Shown: positions 1 to 7,503, counted from the stretch's first letter. The stretch: DNA of 18,316 bases from CF-96 sp036269455 (GCA_036269455.1 DATARS010000198.1:1-18316); one strand, 5' to 3'. A program made the numbers and translations. Notes: a model not told the origin generated them from the letters alone.

Positions 1-8
1 TTTGATCC

Positions 9-590
9 ATGCGAATGCTCGGATTCGCCGCCCTCGCCGCAGCCGCGGTGATGGGCGGGTCGGCGGTCACGCTGACCACGTACGCAAGCCAGTCGAGCCC
101 GTCCAGCCCCTCGAGCCCCTCGAGCTCCTCGGGCGGCTCCGGCTCCCACGGGACCACCGGCGGTGGCGCCAGCTCCTCGTCGCACGGCGGCAGCGGCGGC
201 GGCGCCACCTCGAACGGCGGCTCCGGCGGCAGCAGCACCGGCGGCAACGGCATCCTCTGCGGTCTGCTCAGCGGCATCGCGAGCAATGACCTCAACAATC
301 TCCTGGGTGGCCAGAACCAGCTGCTCAACGGCACCAGCCTTCTCAACAACATCTTCCTGCCGATCCTGAGCCCGGGTGCTCACGCCAACCAGAACACCAA
401 CGGCGGGAACACCACGATCAACCACAGCAGCGGCTCGTCGAACAGCGGCAGCACCGGCAACACCTCCTGCGGCAACGCCGGCAGCGGTGGCAACGGTGGC
501 AAGGGCGGTTCCGCCAAGGGCGGCACCGGCGGCAGCGGCGGCAAGTCGTCCTCGAAGGGCGGCAGCGCCAGCTCCTCGAAGAAGAGCTGA
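9..590 (+). CDS. Secreted Gly/Ser-rich low-complexity protein
   Basis: Encodes 193 residues; I do not recognise a defined family. Residues 1-26 look like a Sec signal peptide (short basic start, alanine-rich hydrophobic core, possible cleavage near the YAS at 25-27). Residues 28-80 are almost only Ser, Gly, Pro and Thr. A less degenerate core (81-125) is rich in Leu, Asn and Gly and could form amphipathic or beta structure. The rest is Gly/Ser/Asn-rich and ends in a Lys-studded tail (about 165-193). There are two Cys, C84 and C154, so one extracellular disulfide is possible. The two-Cys, Asn/Gly-rich character faintly recalls chaplin-like surface proteins, but I see no chaplin motif. The ATG at 9 lies at the window edge, so promoter and ribosome site are largely unseen; a second in-frame ATG at 15 is possible. 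A cell-surface role is inference only. Confidence 0.75.
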   Translation: MRMLGFAALAAAAVMGGSAVTLTTYASQSSPSSPSSPSSSSGGSGSHGTTGGGASSSSHGGSGGGATSNGGSGGSSTGGNGILCGLLSGIASNDLNNLLGGQNQLLNGTSLLNNIFLPILSPGAHANQNTNGGNTTINHSSGSSNSGSTGNTSCGNAGSGGNGGKGGSAKGGTGGSGGKSSSKGGSASSSKKS

Positions 591-610
591 CCCGGACCTG
601 ACATACGAGA

Positions 611-640
611 GGGGCGGTCGCGGCTCGCCGCGGCCGCCCT
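611..640 (+). terminator. Hairpin terminator after the Gly/Ser-rich gene
   Basis: Arms at 612-623 and 628-639 pair over 12 bp with a single G-T wobble and enclose a 4-nt loop (CTCG). It lies 21 bp after the stop codon. No T-run follows, as is common for terminators in high-GC actinobacterial-type genomes. Confidence 0.6.
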
Positions 641-694
641 TCGCGTGCCCGGCCCGTCTCCCACGGACTGAACGCGTCACGTGACTCCGTGGGA

Positions 695-724
695 TTGAGC
701 GGCGCCGTCGCCGCTGGGTACGGT
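695..724 (+). promoter_or_regulatory. Candidate sigma-70-type promoter for the MDMPI-hydrolase pair
   Basis: TTGAGC (695-700) and TACGGT (719-724) are separated by 18 bp and would start transcription about 35-40 nt before the GTG at 768. The match is partial. The TA..GT form of the -10 box recurs at the two better promoter candidates in this window, which is the main support. Confidence 0.3.
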
Positions 725-767
725 GGTCCTCCGCCCGAGAACGCCCGAGAACGAGGAGGAGTTCCGC

Positions 768-1559
768 GTGGCCGTCCCCACCACCCTGGCCGATGTCCGG
801 CTCGTCGCCGCGCTCACCCGCAGCCAATCGGAGTCCCTCGCGTCCGTGCTCGAGGGGCTGACCGCCGAGCAGTGGCGGCTGGCCTGCTGCGGCGACTGGA
901 CCGTCGACCAGGTCACCGGCCACCTGGGCATCGTCCCCAGCAGCGTCGAGCAGTGGTACGACGCCGCCCAGGCGGGCGAGGAGGTCGAGCCCGTCGACCT
1001 GCGCGACCCCGAGTTCCAGGAGACGCAGCTCGACATGATCGGGGAGGCCGACCCCTCCGACCGCATCGAGGGGATCCGCTACGCCTACGCCGCCGCGGCG
1101 GACTACCTCGACGCCCTCGACCCGGCCACCCATGAGCTGCCGACGTACACCCCCGAGGGCACCTTGCCGCTCCGCCTCGCCGGGCGCATCAACCTCAGCG
1201 AGCTGGTGGTCCACGGCGTCGACGTGCGCCGCGCCGCCGGGCTCGACGACCGCGTCGACGCCGAGGTGGCGCAGGCGGTGCTCCCGCACACCCTGGCGGT
1301 CCTCCCCGCCTTCGTGACCGGCGCGACCGGGACCGAGGCCGTCGAGCTGCGCACCGGCGACGGCACCTGGACGCTGACCCCGGCCGCGGTGGAGGAGGGG
1401 TCGTCGGGCGCCGCCGCCACACTGCGCATCGACCCCGGCGACCTGGTGCTGCTCACCTGGGGGCGGATCTCGCTCGCGGGGGCGCTCGAGCGCGGCGCGG
1501 TGATCGAGGGCGACGCCGCGGCGGTGGAGCGCCTGCTCGGCGGCCTCGACCCGCTGTGA
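768..1559 (+). CDS. Maleylpyruvate isomerase-family (MDMPI/DinB-fold) protein
   Basis: A 263-residue protein of the mycothiol-dependent maleylpyruvate isomerase superfamily. The N-terminal DinB-like four-helix domain (about 5-155) shows the family signature CGDWTVDQVTGHL at 41-53. H52, E145 and H149 (ELVVHGVD) sit where the zinc ligands of the characterised C. glutamicum enzyme lie. Residues about 185-262 match the SCP2-like C-terminal domain. I chose the GTG at 768 because AGGAGG (754-759) precedes it by 8 nt and the family begins near there; an upstream GTG at 723 would add 15 atypical residues. Most members have unknown thiol-dependent substrates, so maleylpyruvate isomerisation itself should not be assumed. 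The gene overlaps the next one by 4 nt (GTGA), which implies translational coupling with the hydrolase. Confidence 0.85.
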   Translation: MAVPTTLADVRLVAALTRSQSESLASVLEGLTAEQWRLACCGDWTVDQVTGHLGIVPSSVEQWYDAAQAGEEVEPVDLRDPEFQETQLDMIGEADPSDRIEGIRYAYAAAADYLDALDPATHELPTYTPEGTLPLRLAGRINLSELVVHGVDVRRAAGLDDRVDAEVAQAVLPHTLAVLPAFVTGATGTEAVELRTGDGTWTLTPAAVEEGSSGAAATLRIDPGDLVLLTWGRISLAGALERGAVIEGDAAAVERLLGGLDPL

Positions 1560-2488
1560 GCGCCCGGCGCAGCGACGTCGTCTTCCCCTCGGACGGGGTC
1601 GACTGCGCCGCCTGGCTCTACCGTCCGCAGGCGGAGGGGCGGCTGCCGCTGGTGGTGATGGCCCACGGGTTCTCTGCGACTCGCGAGCTCGGCCTCCCCG
1701 CCTACGCCGAGCGCTTCTGCGCCGCCGGGCTCGGGGTGCTGCTCTTCGACTACCGGCACTTCGGCGCCAGCGGCGGCGAGCCCCGACAGCTGCTGGACAT
1801 CGGCCGGCAGCACGCCGACTACCACGCCGCCCTGGCCTACGCGCGGGGGCTCGACTGGGTCGACCCCGAGCGGGTCGCGCTCTTCGGCAGCTCCTTCAGC
1901 GGCGGCCACGTCGTCGCCGTCGCCGCCCGGGACCAGCGGGTCGCCGCGGTGGTGGCGCAGTGCCCCTTCGAGGACGGCATCGCAACGGCGCGGGCGCTGA
2001 TCGGGGTGAACCTCGTCAAGCTCACCGGCGCGGGCATCCGCGACCAGGTCGGGGCGCTGCTCGGCCGCCCGCCGCACTACGTCGCGGCGGTCGGACCCCC
2101 GGGGAGCTTCGCGGTGATGACCACGCCCGACAGCCAGCCCGGGTTCGACGCCATCCTCCCCGCGGAGACCCGCTGGGAGAACCGGGTGGCGGCGCGGATC
2201 GCGCTGCGCTTCGCCCTGTACCGGCCCGGCGTCCGTGCCCGCGAGGTCCGCTGTCCCATCCTCTTCTGCGTCTGCGACAACGACTCGCTGGCGCCGGCGG
2301 CGGCCACCGTCCGGCATGCGGCGAGGGCGCCGCGGAGCGAGGTGCTGCAGTACCCGATCGGCCATTTCGACGTCTACGTCGGGGAGTGGTGGGAACGGGC
2401 CTCCGGCGATCAGACCGCCTTCCTGACCCGGCATCTGCTCGGGGCGGCGAGCCGTGCCCCCGCCGTGCCGGGAGCGTCACCGCGCTGA
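1556..2488 (+). CDS. Alpha/beta-hydrolase fold protein
   Basis: A 310-residue cytosolic serine hydrolase with no signal peptide. The sequence shows the oxyanion strand motif MAHGF (35-39), the nucleophile elbow GSSFSG (111-116) with S113 as the likely nucleophile, a probable catalytic Asp in CDNDSLAP (D243) and the catalytic His in PIGHFD (H270). The long insert between about 140 and 225 would be the lid domain. The overall pattern resembles the dienelactone hydrolase/acyl-esterase-like group found in actinobacteria; the substrate cannot be read from sequence. The GTG start overlaps the stop codon of the MDMPI gene (GTGA), so the two are very likely made together, possibly as successive steps in detoxifying or degrading a small molecule (inference). 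The last 15 residues are Ala/Pro-rich and probably disordered. Confidence 0.85.
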   Translation: MSARRSDVVFPSDGVDCAAWLYRPQAEGRLPLVVMAHGFSATRELGLPAYAERFCAAGLGVLLFDYRHFGASGGEPRQLLDIGRQHADYHAALAYARGLDWVDPERVALFGSSFSGGHVVAVAARDQRVAAVVAQCPFEDGIATARALIGVNLVKLTGAGIRDQVGALLGRPPHYVAAVGPPGSFAVMTTPDSQPGFDAILPAETRWENRVAARIALRFALYRPGVRAREVRCPILFCVCDNDSLAPAAATVRHAARAPRSEVLQYPIGHFDVYVGEWWERASGDQTAFLTRHLLGAASRAPAVPGASPR

Positions 2489-2543
2489 CACCTCCGCCGT
2501 CGCGCCGGCGCCTACCGTGGGAACAACCCCGGGAAGGGTGACC

Positions 2544-2555
2544 GACCCGCGGGTC
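2544..2555. promoter_or_regulatory. Perfect 12-bp palindrome upstream of the small gene
   Basis: GACCCGCGGGTC is a perfect palindrome 25 bp before the ATG at 2581. A TACCGT box (-10-like) lies at 2513-2518, which would put the palindrome about 20 nt into the transcript. It is a candidate operator or 5' leader hairpin; chance occurrence in GC-rich DNA is possible. Confidence 0.3.
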
Positions 2556-2580
2556 CAGGCCTGCAGCGGAGACCCCGGCC

Positions 2581-2745
2581 ATGCAGAAGACCCCCCGCCT
2601 GGCGATCATCGCCGCCGTCCACGCCCGTCTGGTGACCGTCGATCGCGCTCTCGGCGCGCGTCCCGGCGACCCCGCCCTCGCCCGCAGCCAGCGTGAGCTC
2701 GAGGACTGGCTCTCCGGGCTGCTCCGCTCCCAGGCCGCCGCCTGA
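2581..2745 (+). CDS. Small hypothetical protein, 54 aa
   Basis: An ATG-initiated frame of 54 codons with nearly all G/C third positions, as in the neighbouring real genes. A weak purine-rich site (GGAGA) precedes the ATG at a usable distance. The product begins MQKTPRLAIIAAVHARLVTV and continues with Asp/Arg/Leu-rich sequence ending SGLLRSQAAA. It is predicted to form one or two helices, with no signal peptide, no Cys and no recognisable domain. The frame stops 3 bp before the convergent end of the glycosyltransferase gene, so the two are packed tail to tail with no visible terminator between them. I do not recognise it; coding status rests on codon bias, the dedicated leader region and position. 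Confidence 0.55.
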   Translation: MQKTPRLAIIAAVHARLVTVDRALGARPGDPALARSQRELEDWLSGLLRSQAAA

Positions 2746-2748
2746 AGG

Positions 2749-3915
2749 TCAGCCTGAAACCATCGACTCCAGAAGGGTCACCGCCTCCTCCGGCGACGGC
2801 ATCGCCGCGATCTCGGCGGCGACCTCCGCGGCGGCGGCGCGGTAGCCGGGGTCGCCGAGGAGCAGGTCCATCTCCGTGGCGACGGCCTCCGGGGTGACGT
2901 CGCCGCTGAGCAGCGTCCGCCCCACCCCGCGTGCCGCGCAGAGCCCGGCGTTGAGGAACTGGTCGGCCCCCTGCGGGATGGTGAGCAGCGGCAGCCCACA
3001 GCCGAGCGCCGCGAGCATGGTGCCGGCGCCGCCGTGGCAGACGACCGCGGTGCAGCGTGGCAGCAGCAGCTGGTGGGGGACGTAGCGCTCCACGCGAACG
3101 TTGTCGGGCTGCTCGCCCAGGCCGGAGGGGTCGTGGTTCGGACCCACGGTGACCACCAGCGCCAGCGGCCGGTCGCGCAGTCCCGCGACCGCGGTGGCGA
3201 GCAGCTCCTGGTTGGCGTTGGTGACCGCTGTCCCCAGGGTCAGGTGGACCAGCGGTCGGGTGGCGAGGTGGTCGAGCCAGTCCGGGACGGAGCCGTCTCC
3301 GCCGCCCGACGCGACCGGCCTGAGCGGGCGCGTGTCGAGCGCCGGACCGTGCGGGTTGCGCAGGCTCGGCGGGCAGATGTCGAGGGTGAGGCCGGCGTCG
3401 AGCCCGGCGAGGGGAGGGGAGGGGAGCCCGAGTTCGTGCCACATCGGCGCCGCCGCCTCGCCGCAGGCGCGATACACCTCGGCGCCGGCGAGCGGGGACA
3501 GGGTGTGATGGACGCAGGGGATCCCCGCCGCCGCGGCGACCGCGGGACCGGCGAACTCGCAGCTCTCGTGGACGAGCAGGTCGGGACGCCAGCGCTCGAC
3601 GTGGGCGCGCAGGGCGCCGACCATCGCGCGCGCGCCCACCTCGACGAAGAGGTGGGGGGTGAACCAGAGCAGGATGCCGTCGGGGGCCAGGCGCTCCCAC
3701 GGCCGCTCGGGGTGGCGCGCCTGGAGCAGCGGCCACCACGCGTCGAGGTCGGCGCCCGCGGCGAGCGTGGTCAGCCCCGCGGAGGCGGCGCGGTCGCCCA
3801 TCGCCGGGGCGATCGCGACGGCGACCTCGTGGCCGGCGGCGACGAGCGCACGGGCGAGCGGAAGCATCGGCTGCAGGTGTCCGTACGCAGGGGTGCTGGA
3901 GACGAGCACGCGCAT
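2749..3915 (-). CDS. GT1-family glycosyltransferase (macrolide/UGT-type)
   Basis: A 388-residue GT-B enzyme transferring a sugar from a nucleotide sugar to a lipophilic acceptor. It shows the family start MRVLVSSTPAYGHLQPMLPL, with H13 at the position of the catalytic base. The N-terminal acceptor-binding domain spans about 1-205 and the C-terminal nucleotide-sugar domain about 220-385. The donor-binding signature is complete: HGGAGT (294-299), GLPLLTIPQGADQF (307-320) with Q315 and D318-Q319. It resembles the MGT/erythromycin-type group that modifies macrolides, glycopeptides, flavonoids or sterols. The ATG at 3915 fits the family start; its ribosome site is weak. No polyketide or sugar-biosynthesis genes lie nearby, so tailoring or detoxification of an exogenous compound is as likely as biosynthesis. 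It is divergent from the RND export operon across about 260 bp. Confidence 0.9.
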   Translation of the reverse strand: MRVLVSSTPAYGHLQPMLPLARALVAAGHEVAVAIAPAMGDRAASAGLTTLAAGADLDAWWPLLQARHPERPWERLAPDGILLWFTPHLFVEVGARAMVGALRAHVERWRPDLLVHESCEFAGPAVAAAAGIPCVHHTLSPLAGAEVYRACGEAAAPMWHELGLPSPPLAGLDAGLTLDICPPSLRNPHGPALDTRPLRPVASGGGDGSVPDWLDHLATRPLVHLTLGTAVTNANQELLATAVAGLRDRPLALVVTVGPNHDPSGLGEQPDNVRVERYVPHQLLLPRCTAVVCHGGAGTMLAALGCGLPLLTIPQGADQFLNAGLCAARGVGRTLLSGDVTPEAVATEMDLLLGDPGYRAAAAEVAAEIAAMPSPEEAVTLLESMVSG

Positions 3916-3988
3916 GTCCGCGCATTGTGCCGTCCCGCGAATATGAAATTGCGCTGAATGTTGTCCTCGCGCGATTATGCGGGTTCGA

Positions 3989-4018
3989 CGCGTTTAGCTG
4001 AACGCTGGGTGAAACGCG
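3989..4018. promoter_or_regulatory. Inverted repeat in the divergent GT-RND region
   Basis: CGCGTTT (3989-3995) is matched by AAACGCG (4012-4018) across 16 nt, and a nested inverted repeat GCGTT/AACGC lies at 3990-3994 and 4001-4005. This stretch is visibly more AT-rich than the flanking genes. It could be a regulator-binding site or RNA structure for either divergent unit. Confidence 0.3.
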
Positions 4019-4029
4019 AACGCGCCCAA

Positions 4030-4048
4030 TGCAAGCTTGCCAATTGCA
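4030..4048. promoter_or_regulatory. Nested palindromes, candidate operator
   Basis: GCAAGCTTGC (4031-4040) is a perfect 10-bp palindrome, nested in a TGCAA...TTGCA inverted repeat (4030-4048). It lies about 60 bp upstream of the candidate -35 box of the RND operon and about 115 bp upstream of the divergent glycosyltransferase start, so it could serve either gene. No regulator gene is adjacent to it. Confidence 0.35.
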
Positions 4049-4109
4049 GCCCGTTCAAGGCACATCGGCGCAGATCGCCGGGACGGAAAGACAAAGAACG
4101 CCACGCCTG

Positions 4110-4138
4110 TTGATCTTCCATTCAGGTTCCGTTAGTGT
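4110..4138 (+). promoter_or_regulatory. Candidate promoter of the RND operon
   Basis: TTGATC (4110-4115) and TAGTGT (4133-4138) are separated by exactly 17 bp in a locally AT-richer region. The predicted transcript start near 4145 would give a leader of about 32 nt before the small leader ORF. The box sequences match consensus only partly. Confidence 0.4.
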
Positions 4139-4176
4139 TCTGTTCAGCAGGAAGGGACGGCGGTCAGGAGGTGAAC

Positions 4177-4314
4177 ATGCCGCGCGTGGTGTTGGCCGCC
4201 ACCGGGACGGAGTCGGATTCGCGCATGGCCGTGTCGACGGCCGCCGGGGTCTCCCTCACCAACGGTGAGGACGTGGTCACAACGGAAGGGTTGGGAGGGG
4301 GATTCGTTTCATGA
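4177..4314 (+). CDS. 45-aa leader ORF of the RND operon
   Basis: A 45-codon frame beginning MPRVVLAATGTESDSRM and ending GLGGGFVS. It starts 7 nt after one of the best ribosome sites in the window (CAGGAGGTGA, 4164-4174 region). Its TGA overlaps the ATG of the first RND gene as ATGA, so translation of the small frame probably feeds the permease. The product has no signal peptide, membrane segment or known domain and is rich in Thr, Ser, Val and Gly. Two perfect RNA hairpins lie inside it (stems 4227-4232/4237-4242 and 4254-4260/4264-4270). It could be a regulatory leader peptide, a small accessory subunit or a relic; codon bias is less extreme than in the permeases. Identity unknown. Confidence 0.5.
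   Translation: MPRVVLAATGTESDSRMAVSTAAGVSLTNGEDVVTTEGLGGGFVS
4227..4270 (+). promoter_or_regulatory. Two tandem hairpins inside the RND leader ORF
   Basis: GGCCGT/ACGGCC (4227-4232 and 4237-4242, loop GTCG) and CCTCACC/GGTGAGG (4254-4260 and 4264-4270, loop AAC) are both perfect. They precede the RND-1 ribosome site (about 4293-4301) by 25-70 nt and would be opened by ribosomes translating the leader ORF. A translational-coupling or attenuation role is inference. Confidence 0.35.
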
Positions 4315-7300
4315 TCCGCGAGCTCGTCGCGCTGAGCCTCAAGTTCCGCGTCCTGGTGGTGGGCGTGGCCGTCGTCGTGATGGGCTTGGGCGCATTCCAG
4401 CTGCGTGATGCCAAGGTGGCCGCCCTCCCGGAGTTCTCTCCGACGATCGTCACCGTCCAGGCCGAGGCCCAGGGCCTCTCCGCCGCCGAGGTGGAGCAGT
4501 TCGTCACCACCGGCCTCGAGCAGGACCTGCTCAACGGCGTGCCCTGGCTCGACCACATGGAGTCGACCTCGGCGCCGGGCTACGTCCGCGTCGACCTCAT
4601 CTTCAAGCAGGGCACCGACTCGCTGAAGGCGCGCCAGGCCGTGCAGGAGCGCCTCACCCAGTCGTTCGCGCTGCCCGCGGTCGGCACCCCGCCGGTGATG
4701 CTGCAGCCGCTCTCCTCGACCAGCCGGGTGATGATGGTCGGCCTGTCGGCGAAGGACCTCTCGCTGACCGACCTCTCGGTGCTCGCGCGCTGGAAGATCA
4801 AGCCCCGCCTCATGGGTGTTCCCGGCGTCGCCGATGTGAGCATCTGGGGCCAGCGCGATCGCCAGATGCAGGTCCAGGTCGATCCCGACAAGCTGCGCGC
4901 CAAGGGCGTGAGCCTCGACCAGGTGATCTCCACCACGGGCAACTCGCTGTTCGTGTCGCCGCTCAACTTCCTCGAGGCGTCGACCCCGGGCACCGGCGGC
5001 TTCGTCGACACCTCGACGCAGCGGCTGGCGATCCAGCACGTGCTCCCGGTCACCACCTCCAAGGACCTCGCCGACGTCACCATCGACGACACCAACGGCC
5101 ACGTGCTGCGCCTCGGTGACGTCGCCTCGGTGATCACCGACCACCAGCCCTTCCTCGTCGGCGACGCCGTGCTCAACAGCGGCCCCGGCCTGATGCTCGT
5201 GGTCCAGAAGTTCCCCGAGGCGAGCACCCAGGTGGTGACCAGGGGGATCGAGGACGCGCTGGCCGCCCTGCGTCCCGGCCTGTCCGGGGTCCGCGTGGAC
5301 ACCCAGGTCTACCAGGCGCAGTCGTACGTCGACGCCGCCGTACGCGACCTCGGCATCACCGGCCTGATCAGCCTCGCGCTGCTCATCCTGGTGGTCGGGC
5401 TGCTGCTCTACTCCTGGCGCCTGGCCGTGATCACGATGGTGTCGGTGCTGGTCTCGGTGATGGCCGCGGCCTACGTGCTGTACCTGCGCGCCACGACCTT
5501 CGACCTGATGCTGCTGGGGGGCCTCGCGATGGCGCTCTCGGTGGTCATCGGCGACGCCGTGACCGACCTCGCCGAGGTCCGCCGGCGGCTGCACGAGCGG
5601 CGCGCCGCCGGAGAGCCGCTGTCGATCGGCTCGGTGATCGCAGAGGTGATGGCCGGGGTGCGCGGACCGCTCCTCTATGGAACCCTGATCGCGCTGCTCG
5701 CGCCCGTGCCCCTGATCTTCCTCGACGGCGTCGGGGGAGCCTTCGCCCAGCCCGCGGTGCTGTCCTACGCGCTCTCGCTGGCGGCCTCGACGGTCGTGGC
5801 GCTCGCGGTGGTCCCGGCGCTGGCCTCCCTGGTTCTCCGCGGCGACACCGCGGCACCGCGCACCAGCCCGGTGCTGCGCCTCGCGGCGCGGGTCTTCGAC
5901 GGCACCGTGGCCCGGTGGGTCCGCCGGCCGCGCTGGGCATACGCCAGCGTCGCCGCGCTCCTCGCCGTCGGGCTCGCGGTCCTGCCCCAGCTCAACACCC
6001 GGGCGCCGCTGCCGGCGCCCCAGGACCGCAACGTCCTCGTCCACTGGGAGGCGATTCCGGGCACCTCTCTCCAGGAGATGGATCGGGTCACCTCGATGGC
6101 CACCCAGGACCTCCGCAAGCTCTCGGGCGTCCAGGACGTGGGCGCCCACGTCGGCCGGGCCACCAACTCCGACGAGCCGGTCGACGTCAACACCGCCGAC
6201 ATGTGGGTGAGCCTCGCCGGCTCCGCCGACTACGCCACCACCCTCGCGGCGGTGCAGAGCGTCGTCCACGGCTTCCCCGGGCTCAAGGCCACGGTCGAGA
6301 ACTACGACCAGTCGCGGGTCGAGGCGGTCTCGGCGGATGCCAACAGCGGCGCCGACCTGACCGTGCGGGTCTACGGCACCGACCTCGACACCATGAACGG
6401 CACCGCGCAGAAGGTCGCCCAGCAGATCGCCTCGGTCGGCGGTCTGGTCCAGCCCAGGGTGGTCGCACCCCCCGAGAAGCCGACCCTGCAGGTCGAGGCC
6501 GACCTGAACGCGGTGCAGAAGTACGGGCTCGTCCCGGGTGACATCCGCCGCGCCGCGTCCACCTACTTCGCCGGCACCCTGGTCGGCAACCTGTACCAGG
6601 ACCAGCGGATCTTCGACGTCGTGGTCTGGGGAGCCCCGGAGACCCGGCGCACCCCGCAGGACCTCACCAACCTGGTGATCGACACCCCGTCGGGCGGGCA
6701 GGTGAAGCTCGGCGACGTGGCCACGGTGAAGATCGTCCCCTTCCCCGAGGTGCTGAAGCACTACGGGACGTCCCGATACGTCGACGTCGACGCCAGGGTC
6801 AGCGGTCGCGACATCAAGGCGGTGATGAGCGACGTGCAGAGCCGGGTGCAGTCGATGCCGATGCCCACCGAGTACCACGCCGAGGTCCTCTCCGACCTCT
6901 CGACCTCGCAGGGCCAGGACCGGACCATGCTCCTGCTCGCCGCGGGCGTTGCGGTGGTGATCCTGCTGCTCTTCCAGGCGGCGTTCGGCAGCTGGCGGCT
7001 GGCGGCGCTGGCCCTCGGCCTGATCCCCCCGGCGCTGGTCGGCGGCCTGGTCGGCAACGTCATCGCCGGCGGCGACATGTCGCTCTCGGCGCTGCTGGGC
7101 CTGTTCCTGGTGCTCGGGCTGAGCGCCCGCACCACCGTCCTGCTCGTCTCCTCGTACCTCCGGGCGGAGGAGGCCGGCTCCGCGGCCGATCGCACCGCCC
7201 TGGTCCTCGGGGCCACGCGCGACCGGCTGGGCTCGATCCTGCTGACCGCCGCCGCGACCTTCGCGGTGTTCGTCCCAATCGCGTTCGCCGGGAACCGTCC

Positions 7301-7502
7301 CGGCACCGAGGTTCTCAACCCGATGGCGGCCGTGGTCCTGGGCGGGGTGATCACCTCGACCCTGCTGACCCTGACCGTCCTGCCGACTCTGTATCTGCGA
7401 ATCTCGTCCGCCGTCACCCTGACCGGCCGCGCCCCTCGACGGCGCGGGCGCGGCGGGGCCGCCGAGCGGTCGCTCACCAGCTCTGGTGTGGGGGGAGCCT
7501 GA
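4311..7502 (+). CDS. RND-family permease with degenerate proton-relay motif (RND-1)
   Basis: A full-length 1063-residue RND protein with the usual plan: TM1 (about 13-30), first extracytoplasmic porter loop (31-345), TM2-TM7 (348-559), second porter loop (560-870), TM8-TM12 (872-1030). HME/CusA-CzcA-like sequence is plain (PEFSP at 40-44, ARQAVQERL at 107-115, SIWGQ at 177-181). The odd point is TM4. The usual V-D-(D/G/A)-A...V-E-N is here VIGDAVTDLAEV (412-423): G414 replaces the most conserved Asp, D415 remains, and A421 and E422 stand where Glu-Asn is expected. In TM10 the R-N-G motif of the sister pump is R-T-T (940-942). The frame is intact, so this is divergence and not decay into a pseudogene. 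It is probably a non-energised or altered subunit partnering RND-2. The start is set by the ATGA overlap and a GGGAGGGGG site. Confidence 0.92.
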   Translation: MIRELVALSLKFRVLVVGVAVVVMGLGAFQLRDAKVAALPEFSPTIVTVQAEAQGLSAAEVEQFVTTGLEQDLLNGVPWLDHMESTSAPGYVRVDLIFKQGTDSLKARQAVQERLTQSFALPAVGTPPVMLQPLSSTSRVMMVGLSAKDLSLTDLSVLARWKIKPRLMGVPGVADVSIWGQRDRQMQVQVDPDKLRAKGVSLDQVISTTGNSLFVSPLNFLEASTPGTGGFVDTSTQRLAIQHVLPVTTSKDLADVTIDDTNGHVLRLGDVASVITDHQPFLVGDAVLNSGPGLMLVVQKFPEASTQVVTRGIEDALAALRPGLSGVRVDTQVYQAQSYVDAAVRDLGITGLISLALLILVVGLLLYSWRLAVITMVSVLVSVMAAAYVLYLRATTFDLMLLGGLAMALSVVIGDAVTDLAEVRRRLHERRAAGEPLSIGSVIAEVMAGVRGPLLYGTLIALLAPVPLIFLDGVGGAFAQPAVLSYALSLAASTVVALAVVPALASLVLRGDTAAPRTSPVLRLAARVFDGTVARWVRRPRWAYASVAALLAVGLAVLPQLNTRAPLPAPQDRNVLVHWEAIPGTSLQEMDRVTSMATQDLRKLSGVQDVGAHVGRATNSDEPVDVNTADMWVSLAGSADYATTLAAVQSVVHGFPGLKATVENYDQSRVEAVSADANSGADLTVRVYGTDLDTMNGTAQKVAQQIASVGGLVQPRVVAPPEKPTLQVEADLNAVQKYGLVPGDIRRAASTYFAGTLVGNLYQDQRIFDVVVWGAPETRRTPQDLTNLVIDTPSGGQVKLGDVATVKIVPFPEVLKHYGTSRYVDVDARVSGRDIKAVMSDVQSRVQSMPMPTEYHAEVLSDLSTSQGQDRTMLLLAAGVAVVILLLFQAAFGSWRLAALALGLIPPALVGGLVGNVIAGGDMSLSALLGLFLVLGLSARTTVLLVSSYLRAEEAGSAADRTALVLGATRDRLGSILLTAAATFAVFVPIAFAGNRPGTEVLNPMAAVVLGGVITSTLLTLTVLPTLYLRISSAVTLTGRAPRRRGRGGAAERSLTSSGVGGA

Positions 7503-7503
7503 C

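Noticed and set aside
100..260. Repetitive Ser/Gly/Pro codons resembling a short tandem repeat or CRISPR-like array
   Set aside because: The repeats are 3-9 bp, in frame, without regular spacers, and explained by the low-complexity protein.
3916..3990. Minus-strand promoter for the glycosyltransferase
   Set aside because: Only weak boxes (for example CATAAT and TATTCG without a good -35 at 16-19 bp) are visible, so I did not annotate one.
4311..7502. RND-1 as a pseudogene
   Set aside because: Despite the lost relay residues the frame is full length, keeps all 12 membrane segments and porter domains, and has strong third-position GC bias.
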